Assembly (NCBI GenBank): GCA_016200355.1
Contig: JACQEY010000042.1
Span: 1 to 32,276 of the forward strand
Direction: 5' to 3'
Length of the DNA: 32,276 nucleotides
Origin: Nitrospirota bacterium
Lineage (GTDB): Bacteria; Nitrospirota; Nitrospiria; Nitrospirales; Nitrospiraceae
The translations under genes were made by a program, and so were the position numbers. Below are positions 1 through 8,031 of the stretch, piece by piece (position 1 is the stretch's first letter; each line of letters begins with the position of its first letter). The notes beneath the pieces were generated by a model. That model ran no database searches. It worked only from the letters and a program-made list of their open reading frames with translations, and was not told where the DNA came from.

Positions 1-165
1 CCGACTGTTGCGGTGATCGACGACTCTTTGTCTCGCATGATGCTCGTGGAAGGCCCGGAAGCTCAACTGAGAGCCGCAGTGGAATTAATGCCTGGGTGGG
101 TCATGAGTAAAGAAGAGATGATTCCACTGCCCGATCCTCGTCCCAAACTGCGAGGGAGACGCTGA
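1..165 (+). CDS. C-terminal end of an unidentified protein (partial)
   Basis: The open frame enters from the left edge and ends with TGA at 163-165, giving 54 residues. The fragment is hydrophilic with a Met-rich middle (SRMMLVEG, MSKEEM) and ends in a basic, proline-rich tail (PLPDPRPKLRGRR). No catalytic motif, membrane segment or domain can be recognised. The length and the basic tail would fit the end of a small cytoplasmic protein, but this is a guess. The frame stops about 45 bp before the IS4-family element that follows, so the insertion did not obviously truncate it. The gene start lies outside the window. Confidence 0.5.
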   Translation, partial: PTVAVIDDSLSRMMLVEGPEAQLRAAVELMPGWVMSKEEMIPLPDPRPKLRGRR

Positions 166-227
166 TATAGAGAAAATGGTGAGCGCTCTGCAGCAATAAA
201 AGGGGTCGGGAGCACTGCTGTCCAAGA

Positions 228-1341
228 TCACGTGGCGAAGAGCGTCGCTTGCATGGGCATCGGGGTGATGGCCGGACATCCAAACGGCGCATTGAGCCAG
301 GTCCAGAGATCCCGATAGGTCAACAGGTTGAAGCGGAGCAAGGCCGCGAGGTTCGAGAGACTCCACGGCCAGGTGGACTGCAGCTGCAGAAACTTCAGCA
401 GCAACATCGCCAGCAGGGCGATCCAGATTTGGACCTGGACCGCATTCTCAGTCGTCCCGACGAAGGTTTTGATCCTGAGGTGTTGCTTCAAGGCTTTAAA
501 GAGCAGCTCGATCTGCCACCGTTCTTTAGAGATGGCCGCGATCGTGCTGGCGGCGAGGTGCATGATGTTGGTCAGGAACGTGAATGGCCGTTGCTGCGTC
601 TCGTCCCAGATCGTCACCTGCCGGAGCGGGACCGTACACCGCTCCGCGGCGTGCAGCCCGGTCAGGCGAATCACCTCATCGGCGAGCACGGAGCCACGGG
701 TGGGCACGGGACGCTGGTCCAGCACCTCATACAACATATTGGTGCGCGGGCGCGTGACAAACCACACCCCGGCCGTGGTCCAGCGATGATACAAGGCATA
801 GTCCAGGTAGCCGCGATCCATGGCGACGATGGTGCCCGGCGCAAACGTGAGCTGCTGCGCCACGCGGACATCGTTCACGTCGCCTTCGGTGACGAGCGCC
901 CAACAAGGCAAACAGCCTTGGTGATCCAGTTGGAGATGGAGCGTGATGGCCTCCTTGGTCCGGACGAACCGGGCCCAATCGAACACCGTGGCACACAATT
1001 CGATGAGCGTCGTATCCAGGGTCCGCAACGGATGCTTGAACCGGAACCGCCGTCGCTTCAGAGCCGCCACCGCCTGACACTGGGTGAGCACCTGATAGAA
1101 GAGCGTCTCGTACAGTTGCCACTAAGTGCACGAGTTTGCCGAGGGCCGTCGCCAAGCCGCCGCAGATCTCTCGGAGCGAATGCGCGCTGCCCATCTGACA
1201 AAACAGCATGGCGACGAAATGATCCCAGCAGCCGAATCCCTTGGCCGCTCGCTCAGCTTGGTGATGCCGTACGGCACGAGCGAACCCCGCGCGATCGATC
1301 AGGGACAGGATTTGCGCAAAACAACTGGCAACGGCTACCAT
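228..1341 (-). pseudogene. IS4-family transposase (DUF4372 + DDE), frameshifted
   Basis: The N-terminal part starts with ATG at 1341-1339 (MVAVASCFAQILSLIDR) and resembles the DUF4372 N-terminus of IS4-type transposases, through GFGCWDHFVAMLFCQ and LREICGGLATALGKLVHL. The C-terminal part is in another frame, up to the TGA at 230-228. It carries the DDE-fold landmarks LDTTLIELC (first Asp), IVAMDRGYLDY (second Asp) and the Y-(2)-R-(3)-E-(6)-K-like segment KERWQIELLFKALKQHL (Glu). The frames switch around 1105-1130. Related transposases have roughly 20 more residues there (an S-T-L-x-Y-A-N-x-x-R segment) that are absent, so a short deletion not divisible by three is the likely lesion. The protein should be inactive unless rescued in trans. 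Confidence 0.85.
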
Positions 1342-1347
1342 ACAATA

Positions 1348-1428
1348 CCTCCGGCTTGTGGGTGACACGGCGTGGCAACGCCGCAGACGGGTGTGGATGA
1401 ATCACCCATCCTACTCACAAGCCGGAGG
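1348..1428. repeat. 13 bp perfect inverted repeat upstream of the transposase start
   Basis: CCTCCGGCTTGTG at 1348-1360 is matched by its exact complement CACAAGCCGGAGG at 1416-1428. An inner GGTGA/TCACC pair (1361-1365, 1402-1406) and a small hairpin (CGGCG/CGCCG at 1369-1384) lie between the arms. It sits inside the IS, between the right terminal repeat and the transposase ATG. IS10 and IS50 use comparable structures to stop read-through transcription from being translated. That role here is an inference. Confidence 0.6.
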
Positions 1429-1506
1429 CATTTTAAAAACTTATTTTGGACAAGAGTGGCTCGGGCTACTTTTTCTTACCGTCCCGGCACAACAAAAATA
1501 CTTGCG

Positions 1507-1634
1507 CAGGATGCTCAAAAAGGCCGTTCAGCAAGGCCGCAGCGAGTGAAGACCGGAGGCGTACCCTCTGGGGTACGTTGAGGATCTGAGCGATGCGAGA
1601 ACGATGCTGGCGGTCTTTTTCAGCATCCTGCTAG
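1507..1634. repeat. Dispersed palindromic repeat (MITE/REP-like), copy 1
   Basis: A 128 bp element whose ends are near-perfect inverted repeats of about 20 bp: CAGGATGCTCAAAAAGGCCG at the left, and the complement of CAGGATGCTGAAAAAGACCG at the right, followed by CTAG. The centre contains GTACCC/GGGTAC self-complementary segments. A second full copy is at 8619-8747, a 3' fragment at 19428-19465 and an end fragment at 12141-12155. The right-end CTA (1631-1633) is, on the minus strand, the TAG stop codon of the penicillin-binding protein gene. Confidence 0.85.
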
Positions 1635-4018
1635 AGCGCCCCCTCGGGAATTTGATCGAGCTTATAGAAATCAATCGGGTCCAGTCTGCGCTGAGTCGCT
1701 TGAGTCGGCTCGCTGCCCTTGGTAAAGAGTTCGACGGTACTAGCCTGTCCCCCTTGCTCATCCTCGAGCAACCCCGTTGCCGGATCGACCTTGACGAACG
1801 TGACGCCTTCCGGAATGGTAAAGGCCATGACTGGTAGCGGCTTGAGCGCGATCTGCATGAAATTGATCCAAATCGGCAGCGCGGCGTGCGCTCCCGATTC
1901 CGCCTCGCCGAGTGAACGTCGATCGTCAAATCCGACGTAGATGCCCGTGACCAAGTTCGGCGCACCGCCGATAAACCACGCATTGATAAACTCGTCTGTG
2001 GTTCCGGTTTTTCCAGCAATCGGACGTCCGATCCCTTTGGCCGCTTGGCCGGTCCCCTTTTGGATCACATCTTCCATCATGTTCGTGACCAAATACGCCG
2101 TTTCTTTGGAAATCACAGGAATGGCTTGCGGTTCTGTCTGTTCAAGCACATTTCCCGCGTTGTCCTTCACAAACAGGATCGCGTATGGCTCCGCACGGCT
2201 TCCCTGGTTGAGCAACACGCTATAGGCGGAGGTCAGTTCCATCAGCCCAACGGAGGATGAGCCCAGTCCCAGCGATAGGTCAGCCGCCAGCGGACTGGTG
2301 ATCCCGACCGTTTTCGCAAACTCAATGACATTTTTTACGCCAACTTTGTCCAGTAACCGGACCGTCGCCAGGTTGTGCGAGTGAGCCAGGGCATCCCGCA
2401 AACTCACCATGCCATGGATTTTTCTGCCATAGTTCTCCGGCTTCCAGGTTTTCTCATCTTGTTCCTGCTCATAGACAACCGGCGCATCGAGGATCACCGA
2501 CGCGGGACCCATCCCCTGATTCATGGCCGTCGCGTAGATGATCGGCTTGAAGGCGGATCCGGGCTGGCGGTGGGCCTGCACGGCCCGATTGTACTCGCTG
2601 CGGCCGAAATCGTAGCCTCCGACCATGGCTCGAATGGCGCCCTTGCCTGGCTCTAGCGCAATCAACCCTCCCTCGACAAGGGGAGTTTGCTCCAATTGCA
2701 CATGGACGACGCCACGATCCAGCTTCTTCACCATCACCTCGATGACATCACCGGGCTTCAGCACTTGCTTGAGGTTCAGATTGATCACGACATCTTTCGC
2801 CGTATCCGACCCAGTAAGACGGCGATTTGCCCATGCCATATCGTCAAAGGCAAGATTGGCCACCGTCGTGCCGATCTGCACCAGATAATGGTCCTTCGCC
2901 ACTTTGGTGACGAACCCCTCGCGATAGTCTCCTACTTTTAGTACCTGATCAGTCGCTGCTGCAACAATGGGCGGGGTTGGCTCAGTCACATCAACCGTTC
3001 GGAGCGGGCCGCGCCACCCTTGGCGCTTATCCAATTCGCGCAGGCCAGCCGCAAAGGCCGCTTCAGCAGCTTTCTGCATCTCCATATTCAATGTCGTATA
3101 GACCTTGAGCCCGCCCTTGTACACCATTGCTTCGCCATACTTCGCGACTAGCATCTGTCGGATATACTCCACGAAGTAGGGCGCAGCCTGTTCAGCACCG
3201 GGCCGCCGGAAATTGAGCATCTCCGCTGCGGCCTGTTCGCGTTCCGCCGTGGTGAGGAACTTCGCCTCTTCCATGCGTGCCAGTACATGCTCCTGTCGCT
3301 TTTTTGCGCGATCATAGGCTTTGAAGGGCGAATAATGGTTCGGCGATTTCGGGAGACCCGCCAGAAATGCCGACTCTCCCATCGTGAGAGCGGAGAGGTC
3401 TTTCCCAAAATACGTTTGTGCCGCTGAGGCGACACCATAGGCGCCTTGTCCGAAGTAGATCTGATTCAAATACAGTTCGAGAATTTGCTCTTTTGTCAGA
3501 ACCAATTCCATCTTGTAGGCCAGAATCAGCTCGCGGACTTTGCGGTCGAAGGTGCGTTCGGACGAAAGGAACAGCGACCTCGCCAATTGCTGGGTAATGG
3601 TGCTGGCCCCTTCGACCTTGCTCCCTCGGCGCAGGTTCGTCCAGGCCGCACGGAGCATGCCGATGTAGTCGAGGCCGGGATGCTCAAAGAACCGGACATC
3701 CTCGACTGCGATGACCGCACGCCGCAACCGTTCGGGAATGTCCGCCACCGGGGTCAGGATGCGCCGCTCGATGAAAAATTGACCGATGAGCTGTTGATCA
3801 CTCGAATAGACCTGGGTCACCAAGCTTGGCTGATACGTTCCCAACTGATCCAATGCGGGAAGGTCTTTCGAAAAATGCCACAGCAGCCCGCCTGCTGTCA
3901 GCCCTCCTATCAAGATCGCCGCCCCCAAGCCAAGGAGCGAGATCTGCCACCAGCGCCATGAGCGGCGAGGTGGTGGTTGGCGAAGCGGATCCTGTAGTTG
4001 TATCGGTCGGTCTATCAT
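1631..4018 (-). CDS. mrcA: Penicillin-binding protein 1A family (bifunctional glycosyltransferase/transpeptidase)
   Basis: Class A PBP of 795 residues that polymerises lipid II into glycan strands and cross-links the stem peptides on the outer face of the inner membrane. A cytoplasmic basic N-terminus (1-24) is followed by one membrane segment (about 26-48). The GT51 domain shows EDVRFFEHPG (catalytic Glu106), EGASTITQQLAR (136-147) and ELYLNQIYFGQGAYG (181-195). An OB-like linker (about 345-450) precedes the transpeptidase domain with SAFK (Ser488), SHN (547-549) and KTGT (670-673). All key residues are present, so the enzyme should be active. The length is normal for PBP1A. The TAG stop codon lies inside the right end of palindromic repeat copy 1, so the last residues may have been reshaped by that insertion. 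The gene is divergent from typA. Confidence 0.96.
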   Translation of the reverse strand: MIDRPIQLQDPLRQPPPRRSWRWWQISLLGLGAAILIGGLTAGGLLWHFSKDLPALDQLGTYQPSLVTQVYSSDQQLIGQFFIERRILTPVADIPERLRRAVIAVEDVRFFEHPGLDYIGMLRAAWTNLRRGSKVEGASTITQQLARSLFLSSERTFDRKVRELILAYKMELVLTKEQILELYLNQIYFGQGAYGVASAAQTYFGKDLSALTMGESAFLAGLPKSPNHYSPFKAYDRAKKRQEHVLARMEEAKFLTTAEREQAAAEMLNFRRPGAEQAAPYFVEYIRQMLVAKYGEAMVYKGGLKVYTTLNMEMQKAAEAAFAAGLRELDKRQGWRGPLRTVDVTEPTPPIVAAATDQVLKVGDYREGFVTKVAKDHYLVQIGTTVANLAFDDMAWANRRLTGSDTAKDVVINLNLKQVLKPGDVIEVMVKKLDRGVVHVQLEQTPLVEGGLIALEPGKGAIRAMVGGYDFGRSEYNRAVQAHRQPGSAFKPIIYATAMNQGMGPASVILDAPVVYEQEQDEKTWKPENYGRKIHGMVSLRDALAHSHNLATVRLLDKVGVKNVIEFAKTVGITSPLAADLSLGLGSSSVGLMELTSAYSVLLNQGSRAEPYAILFVKDNAGNVLEQTEPQAIPVISKETAYLVTNMMEDVIQKGTGQAAKGIGRPIAGKTGTTDEFINAWFIGGAPNLVTGIYVGFDDRRSLGEAESGAHAALPIWINFMQIALKPLPVMAFTIPEGVTFVKVDPATGLLEDEQGGQASTVELFTKGSEPTQATQRRLDPIDFYKLDQIPEGAL

Positions 4019-4155
4019 GGTTACGTGGGGGTAGCCTCGAAGGCGGCTTGGTTTCCTGAGAAGAATACCAAGGTCACCATACCGTGGAGGCCCTCAAAAC
4101 TCAAGATTCAAGCCGGTACCGTCGTGCCAGCCCTCGCATCTTCCTCTGGCATCGC

Positions 4156-4185
4156 TTGTGCCGGACCTCATGCTTCGGGTATACT
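4156..4185 (+). promoter_or_regulatory. Putative sigma-70 promoter for typA
   Basis: TTGTGC (4156-4161) and TATACT (4180-4185) are separated by 18 bp, which predicts transcription starting near 4192. It lies in the 200 bp spacer between the divergent PBP gene and typA. The -35 box is imperfect. Confidence 0.5.
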
Positions 4186-4192
4186 CTTGAGC

Positions 4193-4222
4193 GACGCCTG
4201 GATTCCTGGGCGTCTTTTTTTT
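4193..4222 (+). terminator. Hairpin plus T-run at the 5' end of the typA leader
   Basis: GACGCC (4193-4198) pairs with GGCGTC (4209-4214) around a 10-nt loop and is followed directly by eight T residues (4215-4222). This has the shape of an intrinsic terminator. It lies only a few bases after the predicted transcription start and just before the typA start, so it may instead be a 5' stabilising or attenuating stem-loop. Confidence 0.45.
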
Positions 4223-4241
4223 GGAGCATGTAGCAATATCT

Positions 4242-6128
4242 ATGGACCAGACAGCCGCATCGGAATCTCCCGTCACGACACAACTCGATCCCAAAGAGCG
4301 CCGGAGCGATATTCGGAATATCGCGATCATCGCCCACGTCGACCATGGCAAGACGACGCTGGTCGACGCGGTGCTCCGACAGACCCATGTCCATCGCAAG
4401 ATCGACGATATGGGCGAACGAATCATGGACTCGATGGACCAGGAACGTGAGCGCGGGATTACCATTCGGGCCAAGAACGCCAGCGTCACCTACAAGGGCG
4501 TGAAGATCAACATCGTCGATACGCCGGGACACGCCGACTTCGGTGGTGAAGTCGAACGGACCCTGCGTATGGTGGACGGCGTTCTCATCTTGATCGATGC
4601 AAAAGAAGGCCCCATGCCGCAAACGACCTTCGTGTTGCGGAAAGCCTTAGCGCTCGGCCACAAGGCTATCGTGGTCATCAACAAGATCGACCGGCCCGAT
4701 GCGGTGATTGATGACGTGGTGAACCGGACCTTCGACTTGTTTGTCCATCTCGGTGCCACGGACGAGCAACTCGATTTTCCGATCGTCTACACCGCGGCGA
4801 TCAAGGGCACCGCAACGCTCGATGTGAATAAACCCGGTACGGACATTACGCCGCTCCTCGACACCGTGCTGGAAAAGATTCCCGCACCGGCCATCGATGC
4901 AGACGCACCGCTCCAGATCCTGGTCCTCTCCCTGATTCAGGACCTCTACAAAGGCAAGATGGGCGTGGGGAAGATTCAGTCCGGTTCGATCGCCCGCAGG
5001 CAGAATGTGGTCGTGCTCGGAAAGGATGGCGCGCAGTTCCCTGGAAAAGTGTCGGACCTCGCGGTCTACTCCGGTCTTGAACGGACGGATATGGAACGGG
5101 CTGAGGCAGGAGAAATCGTCGCGGTGGCCGGTCTGGACGAGGTGAGCATCGGCGATACAATTGCCGATGCTGAACATCCGGTTGCACTGACCCGAGTCAC
5201 AGTCGATGAGCCGACCGTCCAAATGACCTTCTCCGTAAACAATAGCCCGTTCGCCGGACGGGAAGGCAAGTACCTGACCTCGCGGCATTTGCGCGACCGA
5301 CTCTTCAAAGAACTAGAAACCAACGTGTCGTTGCGCGCGCAAGAAACGGATAGTGCGGATAAGTTCCTCGTGGCCGGTCGCGGCGAGCTCCATCTAGGCG
5401 TCTTGATCGAACAGATGCGGCGGGAGGGATATGAGCTGCAAGTCTCGCAACCGGAAGTAATTGTCCACCGTGAGGGGGACAAAGTCCTCGAACCCTATGA
5501 GGAGCTGACCATCCAGGTGCCTGAAACCTATCAAGGAACCGTGATTGAGGAGCTCGGAAAACGTCGCGGCGAATTGCGCCACATGCGACTCATCCATTCC
5601 GACGCCGGACCGAGCGAAATGCACTTGGAGTACCATATCCCCACCCGCGGCATTATGGGGCTCAAAAACCTCTTGGTCGCCAAGACTCGCGGTACCATCA
5701 TCATGCACCATGTCTTCGTCGCATACGAACCAGTGGAGGAGCGCGATCTCGCGGTGGCGACACACGGGTCTCTCGTCGCACACGAAGACGGAACCAGCAC
5801 CGGCTATGCCATCTTCATGACCCAAGAACGGGGCGTGATGTTTATCGGCCCTGTCGTAGAGGTCTATCGTGGGATGGTTGTCGGCGAGAACAGCCGGGAT
5901 GAAGACATGGATGTCAACGTCTGTAAAGAGAAGCACCTGTCCAATATGCGGGCGTCAGGCACCGACGAAGCGTTGGTCCTCACGCCGCCTCGGGAAATGG
6001 GCTTGGAGTTCGCACTCGAATATATCGGCCCGGATGAGCTGGTTGAAGTCACGCCGAAGAGCCTGCGTATTCGCAAACGGCTTCTTAACCCGGATGACCG
6101 CCGCAAGGCCCGCAAGTCCGGCAAATAA
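4242..6128 (+). CDS. typA: Translational GTPase TypA/BipA
   Basis: Ribosome-associated GTPase of the EF-G-like family that helps 50S assembly and growth under stress or low temperature. The product is 628 residues. G1 AHVDHGKT (31-38), the switch region RGITI (71-75), G3 DTPGH (93-97) and G4 NKID (147-150) are intact. The domain order GTPase, beta-barrel, EF-G III/V-like and the C-terminal TypA-specific domain (ending near [10 protein letters not shown]) matches the family. I chose the ATG at 4242. An in-frame TTG at 4221 lies inside the T-run of the leader hairpin and has no ribosome binding site. The GGAG at 4223-4226 is rather far (15 nt) from the ATG, so initiation may be weak or regulated by the leader structure. 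A conserved hypothetical gene follows after 15 bp and is probably co-transcribed. Confidence 0.97.
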   Translation: MDQTAASESPVTTQLDPKERRSDIRNIAIIAHVDHGKTTLVDAVLRQTHVHRKIDDMGERIMDSMDQERERGITIRAKNASVTYKGVKINIVDTPGHADFGGEVERTLRMVDGVLILIDAKEGPMPQTTFVLRKALALGHKAIVVINKIDRPDAVIDDVVNRTFDLFVHLGATDEQLDFPIVYTAAIKGTATLDVNKPGTDITPLLDTVLEKIPAPAIDADAPLQILVLSLIQDLYKGKMGVGKIQSGSIARRQNVVVLGKDGAQFPGKVSDLAVYSGLERTDMERAEAGEIVAVAGLDEVSIGDTIADAEHPVALTRVTVDEPTVQMTFSVNNSPFAGREGKYLTSRHLRDRLFKELETNVSLRAQETDSADKFLVAGRGELHLGVLIEQMRREGYELQVSQPEVIVHREGDKVLEPYEELTIQVPETYQGTVIEELGKRRGELRHMRLIHSDAGPSEMHLEYHIPTRGIMGLKNLLVAKTRGTIIMHHVFVAYEPVEERDLAVATHGSLVAHEDGTSTGYAIFMTQERGVMFIGPVVEVYRGMVVGENSRDEDMDVNVCKEKHLSNMRASGTDEALVLTPPREMGLEFALEYIGPDELVEVTPKSLRIRKRLLNPDDRRKARKSGK

Positions 6129-6143
6129 CTTCTCGTACAACTA

Positions 6144-6899
6144 ATGAGGATCAGAAAGAAAACCCCCAAACCTTCCGCCCGTCGTCCTCCGCTCTACTTT
6201 ATCGGCTATCGGGGGACCGCGCCCGCCACTGACGAACTGAAGATCTGGTACGAACGGGAGTATGGCGGGCCACTGACCATTCATCACGAAGCGGGTTCAG
6301 CAGAATCCTGGCAAGCGACTCACGGCCCCTGGTCGGCCCATGTCGTGATGCCGTTGCCGATGAGCCATGTCGCCGATGTCATGAAGAAGTTGGCTTGGGA
6401 GCACGATGTGATGGGTGCGGTCGCGCCTTCCCTCGTATCCCCGCGAGACATGCCGGACACCATACTCTTTGCCGCGCGACTCGCGCGAGGCCTCACCTTC
6501 CTCACGCAAGGCACAGCCCATGACATCATTACCAACCAGTACCTGAACCCGTCGGACTGGCAAGATCGTCCCCTCGCACACTTTGTCGCCGTCGATCACA
6601 TCCCGATCACGCAGGGCGAGGATGAGCAGAGTCATCGGATCTGGTGCTACACCCTTGGCCTTAGTAAATTCGGGGTTGATGAACTAGAAATATTTCTTCC
6701 TCCCGGTCTTCCAGACCAGCCCGTGCGCGATCTCCTCAGGGAAACGGCAGATGAATTGACGAGGATCGGGCAGTCGCCAAAAGTCGGAAGCCACATCCGC
6801 CTGGGCCTCTTGGGTCAGAATGTTGAGATTGCCAATCACCGCACCGCTGCACCAGCCGGGCGCATGCTAAGTTTTCGAGAAATTCGGCTATTACCATAG
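6144..6899 (+). CDS. Conserved hypothetical protein
   Basis: The product has 251 residues, begins with a basic Pro/Lys-rich segment (residues 1-17) and has no signal peptide or membrane span. The body is a mixed alpha/beta sequence with no cysteine motif and only one Cys. Its C-terminal half (about 165-250) contains HFVAVDHIPI and LGLSKFGVDELEIFLPPG. That pattern faintly recalls the DUF4261 type of uncharacterised proteins, but I would not assign the family. It follows typA by 15 bp on the same strand, with no terminator between them, which suggests one transcript. No good Shine-Dalgarno sequence precedes the ATG, which fits translation coupled to typA. Function unknown. Confidence 0.75.
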   Translation: MRIRKKTPKPSARRPPLYFIGYRGTAPATDELKIWYEREYGGPLTIHHEAGSAESWQATHGPWSAHVVMPLPMSHVADVMKKLAWEHDVMGAVAPSLVSPRDMPDTILFAARLARGLTFLTQGTAHDIITNQYLNPSDWQDRPLAHFVAVDHIPITQGEDEQSHRIWCYTLGLSKFGVDELEIFLPPGLPDQPVRDLLRETADELTRIGQSPKVGSHIRLGLLGQNVEIANHRTAAPAGRMLSFREIRLLP

Positions 6900-6959
6900 T
6901 TCTCCAATCCCATCAGCCACTTATGGACCAGTCAGGTCTCTTCTAGGTCTTCAGGGCCG

Positions 6960-6989
6960 TTGACAAGGTTTCAGGCCGCACGGTACAAA
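6960..6989 (+). promoter_or_regulatory. Sigma-70-type promoter for the peroxiredoxin gene
   Basis: A consensus -35 TTGACA (6960-6965) and a -10-like TACAAA (6984-6989) are spaced by 18 bp, about 55 bp upstream of the peroxiredoxin ATG. Transcription would start near 6996, leaving a short leader that carries a strong AGGAGG ribosome binding site. Confidence 0.6.
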
Positions 6990-7043
6990 ATTGCAGGTGT
7001 CAGTGTCAGAGGCCGGATTAAACCCAGTGAAGGAGGTACAGAG

Positions 7044-7514
7044 ATGAGCGACGTAGCAGCAGAAATCAAGGTGGGCGATACCGCACCGGATTTTAACTTA
7101 AAGGATCAGGACCAGAAGGATGTGAAGCTGAGCGACTATCGCGGCAAGAAAAATGTGGTGCTCTGCTTCTATCCGCTGGACTGGAGCCCCGTCTGTCAAG
7201 GCGAGAATAAGTGCTTGACCGATGACTTTCCTAAGTTCCAATCAGCCAACGCGGAACTCTTCGGCATCAGCTGCGACAGCTTCTTTTCGCACAAGGCTTG
7301 GGCTGATTCCATGGATCTCAAGCATCGGCTGCTGTCGGATGTGCATCGGACCACGGCAAAGGGCTACGGCCTCTACTTCGAGCCGTTGAACTGCTCGAAG
7401 CGTGCGACCGTCATCGTCGACAAGAACGGCAAGGTTGCCTACGCGAAGGTCCAGGAAATCAAGGTAGCGCGGGAGGACAAGGACATCCTCGCCGCACTGG
7501 CAAAGCTGAGCTAA
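7044..7514 (+). CDS. Peroxiredoxin (AhpC/TSA family)
   Basis: A thiol peroxidase of 156 residues that reduces hydrogen peroxide or organic peroxides in the cytoplasm. The thioredoxin-fold core starts at [10 protein letters not shown] (10-19). The peroxidatic site is P44-x3-S48-x2-C51 within YPLDWSPVC, and the conserved active-site arginine is Arg120 in [10 protein letters not shown]. Further cysteines at 57, 77 and 117 are candidates for a resolving thiol, but which one acts cannot be read from the sequence. The ATG at 7044 is preceded by AAGGAGG (7030-7036) at good spacing. The longer upstream reading frame begins inside the -35 box and was discarded. The thioredoxin-like gene 98 bp downstream may encode its reductant. 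Confidence 0.93.
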   Translation: MSDVAAEIKVGDTAPDFNLKDQDQKDVKLSDYRGKKNVVLCFYPLDWSPVCQGENKCLTDDFPKFQSANAELFGISCDSFFSHKAWADSMDLKHRLLSDVHRTTAKGYGLYFEPLNCSKRATVIVDKNGKVAYAKVQEIKVAREDKDILAALAKLS

Positions 7515-7525
7515 TTCAAATAGTC

Positions 7526-7606
7526 CTGAGTGCTGGGTGCTGAGAATCGAGCTTAGGCTGACTCAGCACTCAGAACTCAGCACTCCGCACTCCGCACTCC
7601 GCACTA
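7526..7606. repeat. Palindromic and tandem micro-repeat spacer
   Basis: CTGAGTGCTGGGTGCTGAG (7526-7544) is complementary at 17 of 19 positions to 7562-7580, giving a long hairpin. The right arm runs on into tandem CTCCGCA heptamers (about 7582-7606). The structure fills the spacer between the peroxiredoxin and thioredoxin-like genes and replaces any recognisable ribosome binding site of the latter. Confidence 0.7.
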
Positions 7607-7612
7607 TCCATC

Positions 7613-7945
7613 ATGCCTGGAATCGTCGAAGACGTCAGAGACGAAAACTACAAGGAGTTCACAGACGCGCCGGCATCGATCGTCGCCTACGGCCTAGCTA
7701 CCTGCGAACCCTGCAAGACCTACGACCCGATCCTGGAAGAAACCGCCGCAAATTTTCCCGACGTAAAAGTCGGCAAGGCCAAGATGCATGTCCCAGGCCG
7801 TTGCCGCGAGATTAAGAAGATCCATACTTTTGAAACTTACCCCACAACCCACTTCTTTTCCAACGGCAAGCTGCTCCTCACCCGCGAAGGGGTGGTGGAG
7901 CCGGCCGAACTCGCCGCGCTGATTTCGGATCACTTACTGCAATAG
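7613..7945 (+). CDS. Thioredoxin-like protein
   Basis: The product has 110 residues with a thioredoxin fold. The active-site motif is Cys31-Glu-Pro-Cys34 (ATCEPCKTY), and the conserved cis-proline is Pro77 in TYPTTHFFSNGK. The CEPC dipeptide differs from the canonical CGPC and is seen in divergent thioredoxins. There is an extra cysteine at position 64. No signal peptide is present, so it should act in the cytoplasm as a disulfide reductant. Proximity to the peroxiredoxin suggests it could recycle that enzyme; this is inferred. No Shine-Dalgarno sequence is visible before the ATG, because the spacer consists of CTCCGCA-type micro-repeats. Confidence 0.88.
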   Translation: MPGIVEDVRDENYKEFTDAPASIVAYGLATCEPCKTYDPILEETAANFPDVKVGKAKMHVPGRCREIKKIHTFETYPTTHFFSNGKLLLTREGVVEPAELAALISDHLLQ

Positions 7946-7953
7946 GGTTTTGT

Positions 7954-8015
7954 CCACACCACGCTGATCGCCGGTAACGCAAAGGGATTAAAGGCAGTGG
8001 TACAGAGTGGTGTGG
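7954..8015. terminator. Inverted repeat between convergent genes
   Basis: CCACACCAC (7954-7962) and GTGGTGTGG (8007-8015) are perfectly complementary across a 44-nt loop, between the convergent thioredoxin-like and NTF2-like genes. There is no T-run, so terminator function is only plausible. Confidence 0.35.
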
Positions 8016-8031
8016 AACGAGAGGCTGGCCC

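Larger units (their letters stand above)
211..1463 (-). mobile_element. Decayed IS4-family insertion sequence
   Basis: The ends carry imperfect terminal inverted repeats. The left end near 211-228 reads AGCACTGCTGTCCAAGATC. The right end, read on the minus strand from about 1463, contains GAGCCACTCTTGTCCAAAAT. Both share the core TGTCCAAxAT. The interior holds one transposase gene in minus orientation that is no longer in a single frame. I could not identify a convincing target-site duplication, so the exact borders are approximate. A 13 bp inverted repeat lies between the transposase start and the right end. Confidence 0.75.

Noticed and set aside
249-1400. Long plus-strand open frame of 383 codons
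   Set aside because: It is antisense to the IS4 transposase, whose motifs are clear; the predicted protein has no recognisable features.
4647-5936. Long minus-strand frames over typA
   Set aside because: They are antisense to a highly conserved GTPase gene and reflect GC-rich codon bias only.
7562-7606. Tandem heptamers considered as an iteron origin
   Set aside because: Units are too short and variable, there is no AT-rich stretch and no replication initiator gene nearby.
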